Shown: positions 46,860 through 54,267, counted from the first letter of the stretch. The stretch is 64,000 nt of DNA from Streptomyces sp. NRRL S-1022 (GCF_000720135.1 NZ_JOIU01000014.1:124001-188000); one strand, 5' to 3'. Notes: generated from the sequence alone by a model not told the origin. A program made the numbers and translations.

Positions 46860-47054
46860 ATGTCCCCCTCTTCTCGGCCCTCGGGCCCGGTGCGCTCTGC
46901 CGCCGACGAGATCAACGAGGAGATCCGCCGCCTCTGGACCGGGCCGGGCGCGCATCCAACGCTGCCGCTGTCACCGGCGCAGCGGGCCCGGTATCAGCAC
47001 CTGCTGGCAGAACTGCGACGAGTGGAGGGCGAGGGCGTCACCACGGCCGCGTAG
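46860..47054 (+). CDS. Small hypothetical protein, 64 aa
   Basis: The product begins MSPSSRPSGPVRSAADEINE and continues EIRRLWTGPG with a helical C-terminus (AQRARYQHLLAELRRVEGEG). It resembles small proteins found in many Streptomyces genomes and prophages next to XRE regulators, but no function is known. It is divergent from the XRE-TPR gene and convergent with the tail-associated genes, from which its stop is 25 bp away. Confidence 0.6.
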   Translation: MSPSSRPSGPVRSAADEINEEIRRLWTGPGAHPTLPLSPAQRARYQHLLAELRRVEGEGVTTAA

Positions 47055-47078
47055 CGGCGACCAGGGCCCGCCGCCGTG

Positions 47079-47357
47079 TCACCTTTCCTTGATCGTGAGA
47101 AAGATCGACCGCTCATCGATCAACCCCCCACCAGTGACGATCTGGCAGACCACCGAGTAGACGCCATCGACGGTCCCGCCCGACACTCGCTGGGTCACGG
47201 TGGTGTCGCCCACGATCGGCGCGCCGACGGCCGTAAGCCCGGCCGGCACGGTGACCGTCGCAGAACTGATGGTGTCGGCGACCTCGGCCAGCCACGCCGA
47301 CCAGTCCCAGCTGTAGTCCAACTTTGACGCTGGGTCTTTGATGAAGCTGTCGGACAT
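47079..47357 (-). CDS. Phage structural protein, fibre-tail adaptor-like, 92 aa
   Basis: The protein reads MSDSFIKDPASKLDYSWDWS and then a beta-rich domain (TISSATVTVPAGLTAVGAPI, with VYSVVCQIVTGGGLIDERS). The pattern D-Y-x-W-D-W followed by one Ig-like beta domain is shared by small actinophage proteins described as fibre-tail adaptors. It would join tail fibre and baseplate. It lies 5 bp downstream of the repeat-containing fibre-like gene, in the same transcript. Confidence 0.6.
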   Translation of the reverse strand: MSDSFIKDPASKLDYSWDWSAWLAEVADTISSATVTVPAGLTAVGAPIVGDTTVTQRVSGGTVDGVYSVVCQIVTGGGLIDERSIFLTIKER

Positions 47358-47362
47358 ACGGG

Positions 47363-48343
47363 CTACCTCACTGTCAGGGTGCGGTGCTCGGCCGGCACGG
47401 CGAGCCGGCGGCGCTCGGCGGGGATCCTGTAGGTGCGCTCCGGGCTGGGGGCCGTGCTGCCGATGGACGGGATGGTGAGCGGTCGCGCCGTGTCGACCTC
47501 CAGCGCGGTCGGCAGAACTGCCGCCTTGACCCCAGTGAGAGGGAGCGCGGTCTCTACTGTGCCGGCCGTCGGCAGTGCTGCCGTGACGGTCGCGGTGAGC
47601 GACTGCGCGGACTCGACGGCACCCGCAGTACTGAGCGTTGCCGTCTTGGTACCGGCGAGGGCCTGAGCGGTGCTCTGCTCGACAGCCGGCGTGAGGACAG
47701 CGGACTTGGTTCCGGTGAGCGGCTGCGCTGATTCTGTGGCCCCAGCCACGCCTAGGGCGGCCGTCTTCGTCCCCGTGAGCGGCTGGGCGGTCTCGGTACT
47801 GCTGGCGATGGGGAGGGTCGCGCCAGCGGTGATGTCTGCGGCGGCGAAGTCGTCATAACGGACACCGTTGGTCGAGTCGGAGCGGATGCCGACGCTGGTG
47901 CCCGTCGTGACCGCGGTGTTGACGACCGAGACGCGCTGGATGCCGTTGACATACGCCGTGATGGTCGAGCCGACCGCCTGGACTTTCGCGACGTCACCAG
48001 GCGCAGCGGCTGCGGCATAGGTGCCGATGACGGTGAAGGAGCCGCCGACGACGCTGAACAAGTCCCAGCTGCTTCCGTTGTTCCGCCACAGGTAGCCGCT
48101 GGAGATGTTGGAGTTGCCGCGGATCCACACGCCCTGGCTCGCCGCGGTGGTGGCAGCGATCGTCACCTGAGCGAAGTGATCGCTGCTGTCCATCGCGGTG
48201 GCGGCGCGCAGGATGATCGTGCCGCCCGCCGCGCCCGGGCTGAGCTGCTGAGAGATGATCGACCAGTCGCCGCTCACCTCAACCCACGAGCTGCCAAGGT
48301 CAGTCGAGTCGGCGCGGTTGAAGCTATCGCTGAAGATCGCCAC
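47363..48343 (-). CDS. Phage fibre-like protein: LamG-type domain plus 20-residue repeats
   Basis: A 326-residue protein from GTG. Residues 1-170 look like a concanavalin/LamG-type beta sandwich (FSDSFNRADSTDLGSSWVEV, GVWIRGNSNISSGYLWRNNG, VGIRSDSTNGVRYDDFAAAD), often a carbohydrate-binding fold. Residues 177-290 are about 5.5 copies of an exact 20-residue repeat (ESAQPLTGTKTAxL type). The end is basic (RTYRIPAERRRLAVPAEHRT). This suggests a tail fibre or appendage whose head binds cell-surface glycan and whose repeats make a stalk. Position beside the adaptor-like gene supports a virion role. Confidence 0.7.
   Translation of the reverse strand: MAIFSDSFNRADSTDLGSSWVEVSGDWSIISQQLSPGAAGGTIILRAATAMDSSDHFAQVTIAATTAASQGVWIRGNSNISSGYLWRNNGSSWDLFSVVGGSFTVIGTYAAAAAPGDVAKVQAVGSTITAYVNGIQRVSVVNTAVTTGTSVGIRSDSTNGVRYDDFAAADITAGATLPIASSTETAQPLTGTKTAALGVAGATESAQPLTGTKSAVLTPAVEQSTAQALAGTKTATLSTAGAVESAQSLTATVTAALPTAGTVETALPLTGVKAAVLPTALEVDTARPLTIPSIGSTAPSPERTYRIPAERRRLAVPAEHRTLTVR
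47474..47815 (-). repeat. 60-bp tandem repeat in the fibre-like gene
   Basis: Five full copies and a half copy of a 60-bp unit encode 20 residues each, in exact register (repeat starts at residues 181, 201, 221, 241, 261 and 281). The consensus is (A/T)xExAQxLTGTKxAxLxxAG. Copies have diverged at many positions, so the array is not recent. Confidence 0.85.
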
Positions 48344-48369
48344 GGCATACTCCCCAGGGCCTCTCGCTC

Positions 48370-48816
48370 CTAGGCGGAGGAGCTGGACCGGAAGAAGTCC
48401 GCAATGCCGAGCGTGAACGAATTGCCGTCAGGCGTCCAGGTCAGATCATGCTTGGTCAGCGGAATCAGGTCGGCGTCGGTGCCAGTGGTGGTGTCCGGGT
48501 CGTAGCAGATCACGACCGCCCCGACCGGATTGCCGGTCGGCGATGTCCAGGTGACGTCGGCGGCGTCGATCGCAATGCGGTCGTTGGTGTCGTCAACGGT
48601 GACCGTGACCGACGTCAAGGCCTTCCGCCCGACGGTGGTCTGCTCGTTGGTGGTACCGGCGACCACTGCGGCGAAGTCGTCCTTGTCGCGCAGGACCGAG
48701 TCCGCTTCCAGCCCGCTCGCCTCCAGGGCGATCAAGACGAGGCCGTCGTTGGCGGCGGGCAGTGAGGCGTAATAACCGACCTTGCCGAGGGCGATGTTGA
48801 AGGTGATGGTGGCCAT
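48370..48816 (-). CDS. Phage structural protein, 148 aa
   Basis: The product begins MATITFNIALGKVGYYASLP and contains LEASGLEADSVLRDKDDFAA and VVAGTTNEQTTVGRKALTSV, then a long beta-rich half. Near-identical motif order (LEADSVLRDKDxxxxVVxGTTNE) is common in actinophage virion-associated proteins of unknown role, placed beside fibre and lysis genes. It has no membrane segment. I take it as a virion or baseplate component; the precise role is unknown. Confidence 0.6.
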   Translation of the reverse strand: MATITFNIALGKVGYYASLPAANDGLVLIALEASGLEADSVLRDKDDFAAVVAGTTNEQTTVGRKALTSVTVTVDDTNDRIAIDAADVTWTSPTGNPVGAVVICYDPDTTTGTDADLIPLTKHDLTWTPDGNSFTLGIADFFRSSSSA

Positions 48817-48843
48817 GCTGTATCACTCCGTTCTCGCACGTCG

Positions 48844-49518
48844 TTACACGTACAGGCGGCGCTGGGGGTCGAGGGCTGCGGCGGCCTGCGGCGACGGTGA
48901 GTCGCTGCCGCCCGGGTCGGGGGCACCGTCGCGGCGGCACACCAGCGCGTCGGGGTCGTCGGGAGGGGGCTGCTGGGAGTAGCCGTCGGGGCAGGCGGGC
49001 CCGGCGGGCCCCGTCGGCCCGCGCTCTCCCTGCGGTCCCTGCTCGCCGCGCGGGCCGGCTGGCCCCGGATCGCCCTGCGGTCCTTGAGGCCCGGCCGGTC
49101 CCGCCGGTCCTGCCGCGCCGGCGGGCCCGGCCGCGCCGGGCCGCCCGCTCGGGCCCGGACTGCCCTGCACGCCCGGCGTGCCGTTCTTCCCGTTCCTGCC
49201 AGGAGAGCCGGACGGCCCTGGGTCTCCCGGTGCCCCGGCTGGCCCCGGCCGGCCATCTGCTCCCCGTGGACCGGTGACGCTCTTGCCCGGCTCACCGCGG
49301 GACCCGGGCGGCCCGGCGACTGGCTGCTCGCCGAGCTGCTGGACCTGGCGGGCGAGGGCATCCCTGGCTTCGTTGGCTGTGTGCAGTTCGTCGGTGAGGG
49401 ACTGGACGCTCAGCATGATCCACGCGAGGGCTCCACCGAGCGCCAGCGCTACTGCCACGACCAGCACGTCGCCGCGGCGGCCACGGCGTTCCTCCGCTCG
49501 GATCTGCACCCGGCTCAC
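48844..49518 (-). CDS. Membrane-anchored collagen-like protein
   Basis: The GTG overlapping the end region of the XhlA-like gene, with GGGGG upstream, gives 224 residues. There is a basic N-terminus, one membrane helix (17-38, [20 protein letters not shown]), a short coiled-coil (40-64) and then Gly-X-Y triplets. A short block at 69-80 is followed by 31 uninterrupted triplets from 83 to 175, mostly GPA, GPQ, GPR and GxP. The tail holds a Cys pair (ACPDGY, VCRRDG). Gly-X-Y runs are common in phage fibres, but a membrane anchor inside a lysis cassette is unusual. It probably forms a trimeric rod projecting from the host membrane. Confidence 0.8.
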   Translation of the reverse strand: MSRVQIRAEERRGRRGDVLVVAVALALGGALAWIMLSVQSLTDELHTANEARDALARQVQQLGEQPVAGPPGSRGEPGKSVTGPRGADGRPGPAGAPGDPGPSGSPGRNGKNGTPGVQGSPGPSGRPGAAGPAGAAGPAGPAGPQGPQGDPGPAGPRGEQGPQGERGPTGPAGPACPDGYSQQPPPDDPDALVCRRDGAPDPGGSDSPSPQAAAALDPQRRLYV

Positions 49519-49520
49519 AG

Positions 49521-49811
49521 TCAGGTCCCCCTGGTGAGCAAGATGATGACGGGGAGGAGGATCCCAACGAGCGGCACGATCACCGCACCGATCAGCCACC
49601 TGCGGGTGGCGATCAGCTTCTCGGTGTCCTTCTCCCGCAGCGTCTCCAACGTCCCTACTCGCGCCGTGAGTGCTTCATGACGTAGGTCGTAGATCCGCTG
49701 GTCGACCTTCTCGTCCATGCGGCGGCCGAGCTGCTGGATGTCGTCGCGGACATCGGTGAATCGCTCGTCGAAGCGCCTGACGACTTCACCCAGCGTCGGC
49801 TCATCCGGCAT
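49521..49811 (-). CDS. XhlA-like coiled-coil membrane protein (lysis cassette)
   Basis: A 96-residue protein: a charged coiled-coil (LGEVVRRFDERFTDVRDDIQ, then LGRRMDEKVDQRIYDLRHEA) followed by one C-terminal membrane helix (WLIGAVIVPLVGILLPVIIL). This layout matches hemolysin XhlA-type proteins, which sit in phage lysis cassettes and work with a holin. It lies between the collagen-like gene and the holin-like gene. Confidence 0.7.
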   Translation of the reverse strand: MPDEPTLGEVVRRFDERFTDVRDDIQQLGRRMDEKVDQRIYDLRHEALTARVGTLETLREKDTEKLIATRRWLIGAVIVPLVGILLPVIILLTRGT

Positions 49812-49823
49812 GCGGGTCTCCGA

Positions 49824-50195
49824 TCAGGCGGCCTTGATCAGGCTGGACTGTTCGATCCGAAGGGATGCGATCGGGGCGGTGACCTGCGGGCGGACGACGA
49901 ACAGTGCGAGGGCGCCTTCGATGGCGAACATCCACAGGGACTGCTGCTCGGCGCTCATGTGGAGGCCGAAGCCCATGAAGAGTGCGAGCGCGGCCTGCGC
50001 CAGGTTCACGAGGGCGGCGAATGCCGCGCCGGTGTGGAGGATGAGCGCCTCGGCCACGGCGACGCAGCAGGACAAGAACGCCATGATGCAGGCCTGCTGC
50101 GCGGTGGATACGTCGAGCCCGTAGGCGGCGCTGAGCTTGAGGGCGACGGCGATGAACGCCAGGATCGTCGCCGGTTCACGTCCGAAGATTCTCAT
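49824..50195 (-). CDS. Holin-like membrane protein, 123 aa
   Basis: The start is the ATG giving MRIFGREPATILAFIAVALK. Three to four hydrophobic segments follow, separated by short loops, including DVSTAQQACIMAFLSCCVAV and GFGLHMSAEQQSLWMFAIEG, with a short polar C-terminus. Small size, multiple helices and position downstream of the endolysin gene point to a holin, the protein that opens the membrane for lysin release. The ATG overlaps the stop of the preceding small membrane gene (ATGA). Confidence 0.65.
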   Translation of the reverse strand: MRIFGREPATILAFIAVALKLSAAYGLDVSTAQQACIMAFLSCCVAVAEALILHTGAAFAALVNLAQAALALFMGFGLHMSAEQQSLWMFAIEGALALFVVRPQVTAPIASLRIEQSSLIKAA

Positions 50196-50392
50196 GATTC
50201 TGCTTCCTGTTCGGCGCGTGCGGCACCAGCGGCCGTCACGTGCTGGGCGATGAGTGCGTAGATGGACATGAAGGCGACCCAGAGGATGCTGTTCCGCCAG
50301 AGCAGGACGGTGGGCACGGTCAGGAGAGCCCACAGCGCAGCAAGGCTGTAGTGGATGACGACCTTGCGGTGCGCGGGTTGGGCGCCGCTCAT
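50192..50392 (-). CDS. Two-helix membrane protein of the lysis cassette, 66 aa
   Basis: The product begins MSGAQPAHRKVVIHYSLAAL and has two hydrophobic stretches (LAALWALLTVPTVLLW and SILWVAFMSIYALIAQHV) with an acidic end (EQEAES). Its ATG overlaps the endolysin stop and its stop overlaps the next ATG, so three lysis genes are translationally coupled. Similar two-helix proteins follow lysins in Streptomyces phages; it could be a holin or an antiholin partner. Confidence 0.65.
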   Translation of the reverse strand: MSGAQPAHRKVVIHYSLAALWALLTVPTVLLWRNSILWVAFMSIYALIAQHVTAAGAARAEQEAES

Positions 50393-51285
50393 GCCGTCAC
50401 CGTGAAGCCATGACGGGCGGCGAGGCGGCGCAGGGATGCGGCGCCGGGAATACCGTCGGCGTCGGAGCCGACGTAGCCGCCGCCGGCCGGGGAGCGTTGC
50501 CAGCGGGCGTATGCGGCGATGGTCTTCGTCCCGAAGCTGCCGTCGACCCACTGTGCGGCGAGCAGGCCTTCGGCCTTGAGGGCGCGTTCGACGATGAGGA
50601 CTTCGTCCTTGTGGCTGGTGTGACCCTGGGCGGCGGCGGGGTCGTGCTTGGCGGCGTACACGATGTGCGCCAGCGACACCTTCGGCTTCGCAGGCGGCTT
50701 GGCCGGTGCGGCAGGGAAGGCGGGCCAGCTGAGCGGGTCGTCGTGCTTGTTCTCGGGGGTGCCCTTGTGGGGGTACCAGCCGCTCTGGGTCTCCCACGTG
50801 TGCTCGTCCCGGGTGCAGTTCTCCGGGCGACCGTTCGGCCACGCGTTCGCCACACCCCAGCTGTGCACCCAGGCGTGCAGTTCCTCCCAGCCCTTGCACG
50901 GGGTGTCGACCAGCCGCGGGTACACCTGCTTGCCCACCCGGCAGTAGGGGAAGAAGAGCGCCTCCACCTGGATGACCACCGAGCCTGCGCGGTTGGTGCG
51001 GGTGCCGCCGGCCTGGTCAACGAGCGACTTCGAGCGGGAGTTGGCCGGGACGAACTGGGTGAAGCGGCCGCCGAAGGGATCCCAGAGGATGTGCGGTGCG
51101 ACGCCCTTGCCGCTGCCGGAGAAGTAGGAGCGCAGGTCCTCGTAGGGGACGAGGTCGGCGGGCTTGGCGGCGGTGGCGTTGCGGTCCCAGGTGATGTGGC
51201 TCACCGCCTTGGCGGGGCCGCCGTCGGTGGGGGCGTGGTCGCCTATGTCGAGCCGGGTGGCGCCCGGCATCCAGAGGTCGGGCAT
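50389..51285 (-). CDS. Endolysin-like protein: amidase-like N-terminal region, peptidoglycan-binding C-terminus
   Basis: A 298-residue protein with GGGAGGA upstream of its ATG. The C-terminal 70 residues are a PG_binding_1-like module (KDEVLIVERALKAEGLLAAQ, then DGSFGTKTIAAYARWQRS). The N-terminal 190 residues have a PGRP/amidase_2-like order (SHITWDRN, APHILWDPFGGRFTQFVPAN, RTNRAGSVVIQVE), but the second zinc-ligand His is not obvious, so activity is uncertain. A Pro/Lys-rich linker (AAPAKPPAKPKV) joins the two. It would cleave host peptidoglycan during phage release. It heads the minus-strand lysis cassette and is divergent from the plus-strand island. Confidence 0.8.
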   Translation of the reverse strand: MPDLWMPGATRLDIGDHAPTDGGPAKAVSHITWDRNATAAKPADLVPYEDLRSYFSGSGKGVAPHILWDPFGGRFTQFVPANSRSKSLVDQAGGTRTNRAGSVVIQVEALFFPYCRVGKQVYPRLVDTPCKGWEELHAWVHSWGVANAWPNGRPENCTRDEHTWETQSGWYPHKGTPENKHDDPLSWPAFPAAPAKPPAKPKVSLAHIVYAAKHDPAAAQGHTSHKDEVLIVERALKAEGLLAAQWVDGSFGTKTIAAYARWQRSPAGGGYVGSDADGIPGAASLRRLAARHGFTVTA

Positions 51286-51314
51286 GTGTCCTCCCAGAGG
51301 GTTGCTCTCCTTGG

Positions 51315-51355
51315 AATCGTAGCCCGCAACGCCTCTTCTACCTACGATTCGTAGG
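51315..51355. promoter_or_regulatory. Operator-like palindromes between the lysis cassette and the glycosylation operon
   Basis: CCTACGA-T-TCGTAGG (51341-51355) is a perfect 15-bp palindrome. Its left half also pairs with AATCGTAG at 51315-51322, giving three CGTAG-type half-sites. They lie between two divergent operons, 30 bp before the endolysin start and about 125 bp before the regulator start. A TACAGT hexamer at 51357 could be a -10 element for the plus strand. Confidence 0.55.
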
Positions 51356-51478
51356 CTACAGTTCGGGATGGCTCTTCCGCTCAGAGGGCCTGCGGCAGGG
51401 ATGTGTCCGTGCGGGTCGCGTCCCTGCCGCTGCAAATCCCGCACCCCACCCGCACGAACCCGCACTGGAGCAACGCCC

Positions 51479-51922
51479 ATGACTGACTCACAGGTCGCTC
51501 CCGCCGTCACGGCGCCCACGAGCGAGGCCATCATCAGCGCCAACGTGCGCCGCCTCCGTAAGACGCTGAACCTCACGCAGACCGCCTTGGCTGAACGGGT
51601 CACCGCAGCGGGGATTCCCTTTGGGGACATGGCCGTCTGGGGCGTCGAGAATGGCAAGCGGCGCATCAACGTGGACGACCTCTACGCGCTCGCCCACGCA
51701 CTCCAGACGACGCCGCGAGAACTGCTCAGCGCCGAACCCGAGGCGCTGAGCGAGTCTCTGGTCTACGAGGTTCGGTTCGACGGGGGATCCGTGGAACGCG
51801 TGAGCGCCGACCGCGTGGAGACCGACGAGCATGGCTGGCTGAACTTCTACGAGGGTGAGCACCGCGTGCTCTTCGCCTCCGTGGCGCGCGTCCTCTGCGT
51901 GCGAGTGCAGGGCACGGCATGA
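51479..51922 (+). CDS. Cro/CI-type regulator heading the plus-strand island
   Basis: The ATG with CTGGAG eight bases upstream gives 147 residues. The HTH_3 domain spans about 17-80 (SANVRRLRKTLNLTQTALAE, with AVWGVENGKRRINVDDLYAL). A C-terminal beta-rich part (YEVRFDGGSVERVSADRVET) may bind a ligand or mediate dimerisation. It is divergent from the endolysin gene across 193 bp containing palindromes, so it may control both operons. Its stop overlaps the next start (ATGA). Confidence 0.85.
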   Translation: MTDSQVAPAVTAPTSEAIISANVRRLRKTLNLTQTALAERVTAAGIPFGDMAVWGVENGKRRINVDDLYALAHALQTTPRELLSAEPEALSESLVYEVRFDGGSVERVSADRVETDEHGWLNFYEGEHRVLFASVARVLCVRVQGTA

Positions 51923-52026
51923 GCGGCGTCTGCGCGGCGCTCGCGTTCCTGTTCGCGTTCGGCGTCCTCTATCCGCACCCCGCTCCGCCACCTGCGGACC
52001 GGCCTGTCGCGGGGATCAGCCGATGA
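51919..52026 (+). CDS. 35-residue membrane peptide
   Basis: ATGA overlaps link it to the genes on both sides. The product is one hydrophobic helix (CAALAFLFAFGVLYPHP) followed by a Pro-rich end (APPPADRPVAGISR). It is too short for any family assignment, but start and stop are both embedded in a coupled array, which supports translation. Confidence 0.5.
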   Translation: MSGVCAALAFLFAFGVLYPHPAPPPADRPVAGISR

Positions 52027-52322
52027 GCGAGCCAATCACCCACGACTTCGGCCCAGGCCGCCGCTGCTGGGGCCACGACTACAGCATCAGTAACGTCCGC
52101 GACGGCGGGCATCGCGTGCGTGCCACCGGATGGGGGCACGACGGTCGTCTCATCCAGAAGGGCGACTACCTACTCCTCGAAGCCAAGGGTGGCAAGCGGG
52201 CCACCCGCTACCAGGTTGAGGAGATCAAGCGCGTCATGGACCCGCCCGATATGTGGTTCGCCGAGCTGGTCTTTGCGCCCCGCACCTATGCCACCCAGGC
52301 CGAGAAGGACGCGACCCGATGA
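52023..52322 (+). CDS. Phage hypothetical protein, PUA/ASCH-like, 99 aa
   Basis: The product begins MSEPITHDFGPGRRCWGHDY and has GDYLLLEAKGGKRATRYQVE, then EEIKRVMDPPDMWFAELVF. The compact beta pattern with a central GDYLLL resembles PUA/ASCH-type small domains that bind RNA or modified nucleobases, but this is a weak, motif-level impression. Similar proteins occur in other actinophage genomes. It is coupled to both neighbours by four-base overlaps. Confidence 0.6.
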   Translation: MSEPITHDFGPGRRCWGHDYSISNVRDGGHRVRATGWGHDGRLIQKGDYLLLEAKGGKRATRYQVEEIKRVMDPPDMWFAELVFAPRTYATQAEKDATR

Positions 52323-52657
52323 CCGGCCCCTGCGCGCGCCCGGAATGCGGCGGCACCACCCACACCGACGGCTGGGGCAACCCCATCCAGTGCCCGCGAG
52401 ACGACTCCGTCCTGTACTTCGACGGGCCCGCGGAGGAGTTCACCCTCGCGCCGCCAGTCGCCCCGCGCATCGTCATCTACGGCGAGGACAACCGGACGCC
52501 GCTCGTCACGATCAACCCCAACGGCAAGCTGGAGTACGGGCCCGGCTATACGCCCGACGAAGCCGCACGCCGTTTTTGGGACGCCCTCCGCCACCACATG
52601 CCCGCCCGCTGCCCCAACTGCGGGCACATCGACCTGGAGGCACACCATGAGGGCTGA
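52319..52657 (+). CDS. Phage hypothetical protein with zinc ribbon halves, 112 aa
   Basis: The product begins MTGPCARPECGGTTHTDGWG and ends RCPNCGHIDLEAHHEG. The CxxxxC and CxxC pairs at the two ends could fold together around one zinc ion. The middle (ITINPNGKLEYGPGY region) is a short beta segment with DEAARRFWDAL helix. No function is known. The start overlaps the preceding stop, and the end overlaps the next gene by 11 bp. Confidence 0.6.
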   Translation: MTGPCARPECGGTTHTDGWGNPIQCPRDDSVLYFDGPAEEFTLAPPVAPRIVIYGEDNRTPLVTINPNGKLEYGPGYTPDEAARRFWDALRHHMPARCPNCGHIDLEAHHEG

Positions 52658-52835
52658 AGTGCGGGTGCTCGGGTTCCTGGCGGCGGCGAGCTGGCTTGTG
52701 GCGGCGGTCGCCTTCATCGACTGGCTGAACGGGAATCCAAGCGCGCCGACAGGGATCGCCACGTTCGTCGTCACGGGCGCCCTGTTCACAGGCCTCGCGA
52801 TCTATCTTCACCGCTCAGACCAGGAGAAGCCGTGA
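52647..52835 (+). CDS. Two-helix membrane micro-protein, 62 aa
   Basis: The product begins MRAEVRVLGFLAAASWLVAA, then a short loop (DWLNGNPSAPTG) and a second hydrophobic helix (IATFVVTGALFTGLAIYL) ending in polar HRSDQEKP. The layout is that of a small two-pass membrane protein. It overlaps the upstream gene by 11 bp and the next by four, so it is part of the coupled chain. Function is unknown. Confidence 0.6.
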   Translation: MRAEVRVLGFLAAASWLVAAVAFIDWLNGNPSAPTGIATFVVTGALFTGLAIYLHRSDQEKP

Positions 52836-52981
52836 ACACAGCCATCGCCATCACCGCGATCATCGCCGCCCTCATCCTCGGCCTCACGATCGTCACCGCC
52901 GCCCGCGACGTCGCCCAGACCAAGCACAACCCCACCCGCTGCCCCAACTGCGGCCACACCAGCAAGGAGAACCAGCAATGA
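52832..52981 (+). CDS. Membrane helix plus zinc knuckle micro-protein, 49 aa
   Basis: From GTG the product reads VNTAIAITAIIAALILGLTI (membrane helix), a basic linker, and CPNCGHTSKENQQ. The CPNCGH motif repeats the one at the end of the 112-residue protein two genes upstream, suggesting shared ancestry or zinc-dependent pairing. Start and stop both overlap neighbours by four bases. Confidence 0.55.
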   Translation: MNTAIAITAIIAALILGLTIVTAARDVAQTKHNPTRCPNCGHTSKENQQ

Positions 52982-54051
52982 AGATCGGCGTCACCGGCGG
53001 ACAGGGCTTCATCGGCAGCCACATCCGCACCGAACTCCTCGCACGCGGCCACCAGGTCGTCGTCTTCGACCGCCACCCCCACACACTCATGGCCGGCGGC
53101 GAGGAGTTCTTCCTCGGCGACATCCGCGACGAAACCGCCGTCGTCGAACTCGCCGCCCACGTCGACGGCATCATCCACCTCGCCGCCGTCCTCGGCACCC
53201 AGGAGACCATCGGCAACCCTCGGCCGTCCGCCGACACCAACATCCGCGGCAGCCTGAACGTGTTCGAGGCCGCCAGCCAGTACGGGCTCCCCGTCGTCTA
53301 CGCCGGCGTCGGGAACTCATGGATGCGCGACCACGGCACCGGCTCCTACACCATCAGCAAGACCGCGGCCGAGGACTACGCGCGCATGTTCAACGCCTAC
53401 CGCGACGGGCGGATCACGATCGTCCGCCCGGTCAACGCCTACGGCCCGGGCCAGTCCGTCGCGGCGCCCTACGGTACGAGCAAGGTGCGGAAGATCCTGC
53501 CCGCGTTCACCTGCCGGGCGCTCACCGGTGCGGACATCGAGGTGTACGGGGACGGCACGCAGGTGTCTGACTGCGTGTACGTCGGCGACGTCGCCCGCGC
53601 GTTCGTGACGGCGCTGGAGCACAACGTCGAGACGGGACGGCCCCCGCACGCGCCGGTCGAGGTCGGGCCGATGTCCTCGGTCACGGTGAACGACATCGCT
53701 CGGCTGGTGGCCGGCGAGGCGGCGCGGGTGACGGGCCGGGAGCCGGTCGGTGTGAAGCACCTGCCCATGCGGCCCGGGGAGGTGCCGAACGCGGTCGTGT
53801 GCGCGGACACGAGCACCCTGGCGCAGATCGGGATGACAGCCGCCGACTTCGTGCCGCTGGACGAGGGCATCGCGCGGACGGTCGACTACTACGCCACCGA
53901 GTGGCTGCCCGGCTACCTGGAGCAGGACGGGCCCGGCAGCGGCGGCGTAGTCCCGGGGAACGTGTCGATCACCCTCAAGCCGGGCGAGCGAGTCGTGAGC
54001 GCGGAGGAGATCATGCGCGCGGCACGGCGCACCCCCTTCGGCCGGGCGTAA
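52978..54051 (+). CDS. NAD-dependent sugar-nucleotide epimerase/dehydratase
   Basis: A 357-residue extended SDR with the cofactor motif TGGQGFIGSH, the catalytic YTISK with flanking residues, VRPVNAYGPGQ, and VYGDGTQVSDCVYVGDVARA. This is the UDP-glucose 4-epimerase/dehydratase superfamily, which converts nucleotide-linked sugars using bound NAD. The catalytic Tyr and Lys are intact, in contrast to the second homologue in this operon. The last 40 residues (PGNVSITLKPGERVVSAEEI) are an extra tail. It is the first enzyme gene of the island and probably makes the activated sugar used by the downstream transferases. The exact sugar is unknown. Confidence 0.9.
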   Translation: MKIGVTGGQGFIGSHIRTELLARGHQVVVFDRHPHTLMAGGEEFFLGDIRDETAVVELAAHVDGIIHLAAVLGTQETIGNPRPSADTNIRGSLNVFEAASQYGLPVVYAGVGNSWMRDHGTGSYTISKTAAEDYARMFNAYRDGRITIVRPVNAYGPGQSVAAPYGTSKVRKILPAFTCRALTGADIEVYGDGTQVSDCVYVGDVARAFVTALEHNVETGRPPHAPVEVGPMSSVTVNDIARLVAGEAARVTGREPVGVKHLPMRPGEVPNAVVCADTSTLAQIGMTAADFVPLDEGIARTVDYYATEWLPGYLEQDGPGSGGVVPGNVSITLKPGERVVSAEEIMRAARRTPFGRA

Positions 54052-54060
54052 GGGAACGGC

Positions 54061-54267
54061 ATGCCGCGTCGCACGACTGCCTTGCTGATCCCATGCCCCT
54101 GGTCCGGTGACGAGAGCGACCCCGTACCGCGCAGCTACCGCGCGTGGATCTGGCTCTACAGCCGAACGCGCCGTCTCCGCCACCTGCTGGGCCTGCACGA
54201 CTACCAGTACATCTATGCGCTCCACGGGCGCCGCTGCACTTGGTGCGGCAAGACAGAGGGAGCCTGA
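54061..54267 (+). CDS. Small zinc-finger-like protein, 68 aa
   Basis: The product begins MPRRTTALLIPCPWSGDESD and ends YALHGRRCTWCGKTEGA. CTWC plus an upstream CPW could bind metal. It is strongly basic, with Arg/Tyr/Trp clusters, so nucleic-acid binding is possible. It has close spacing to its neighbours (9 bp before, 1 bp after). No family is recognised. Confidence 0.5.
   Translation: MPRRTTALLIPCPWSGDESDPVPRSYRAWIWLYSRTRRLRHLLGLHDYQYIYALHGRRCTWCGKTEGA

Noticed and set aside
48897..49680. Plus-strand frames across the collagen-like gene
   Set aside because: Repetitive Gly-X-Y codons leave open frames on the other strand; no ribosome sites or domains.
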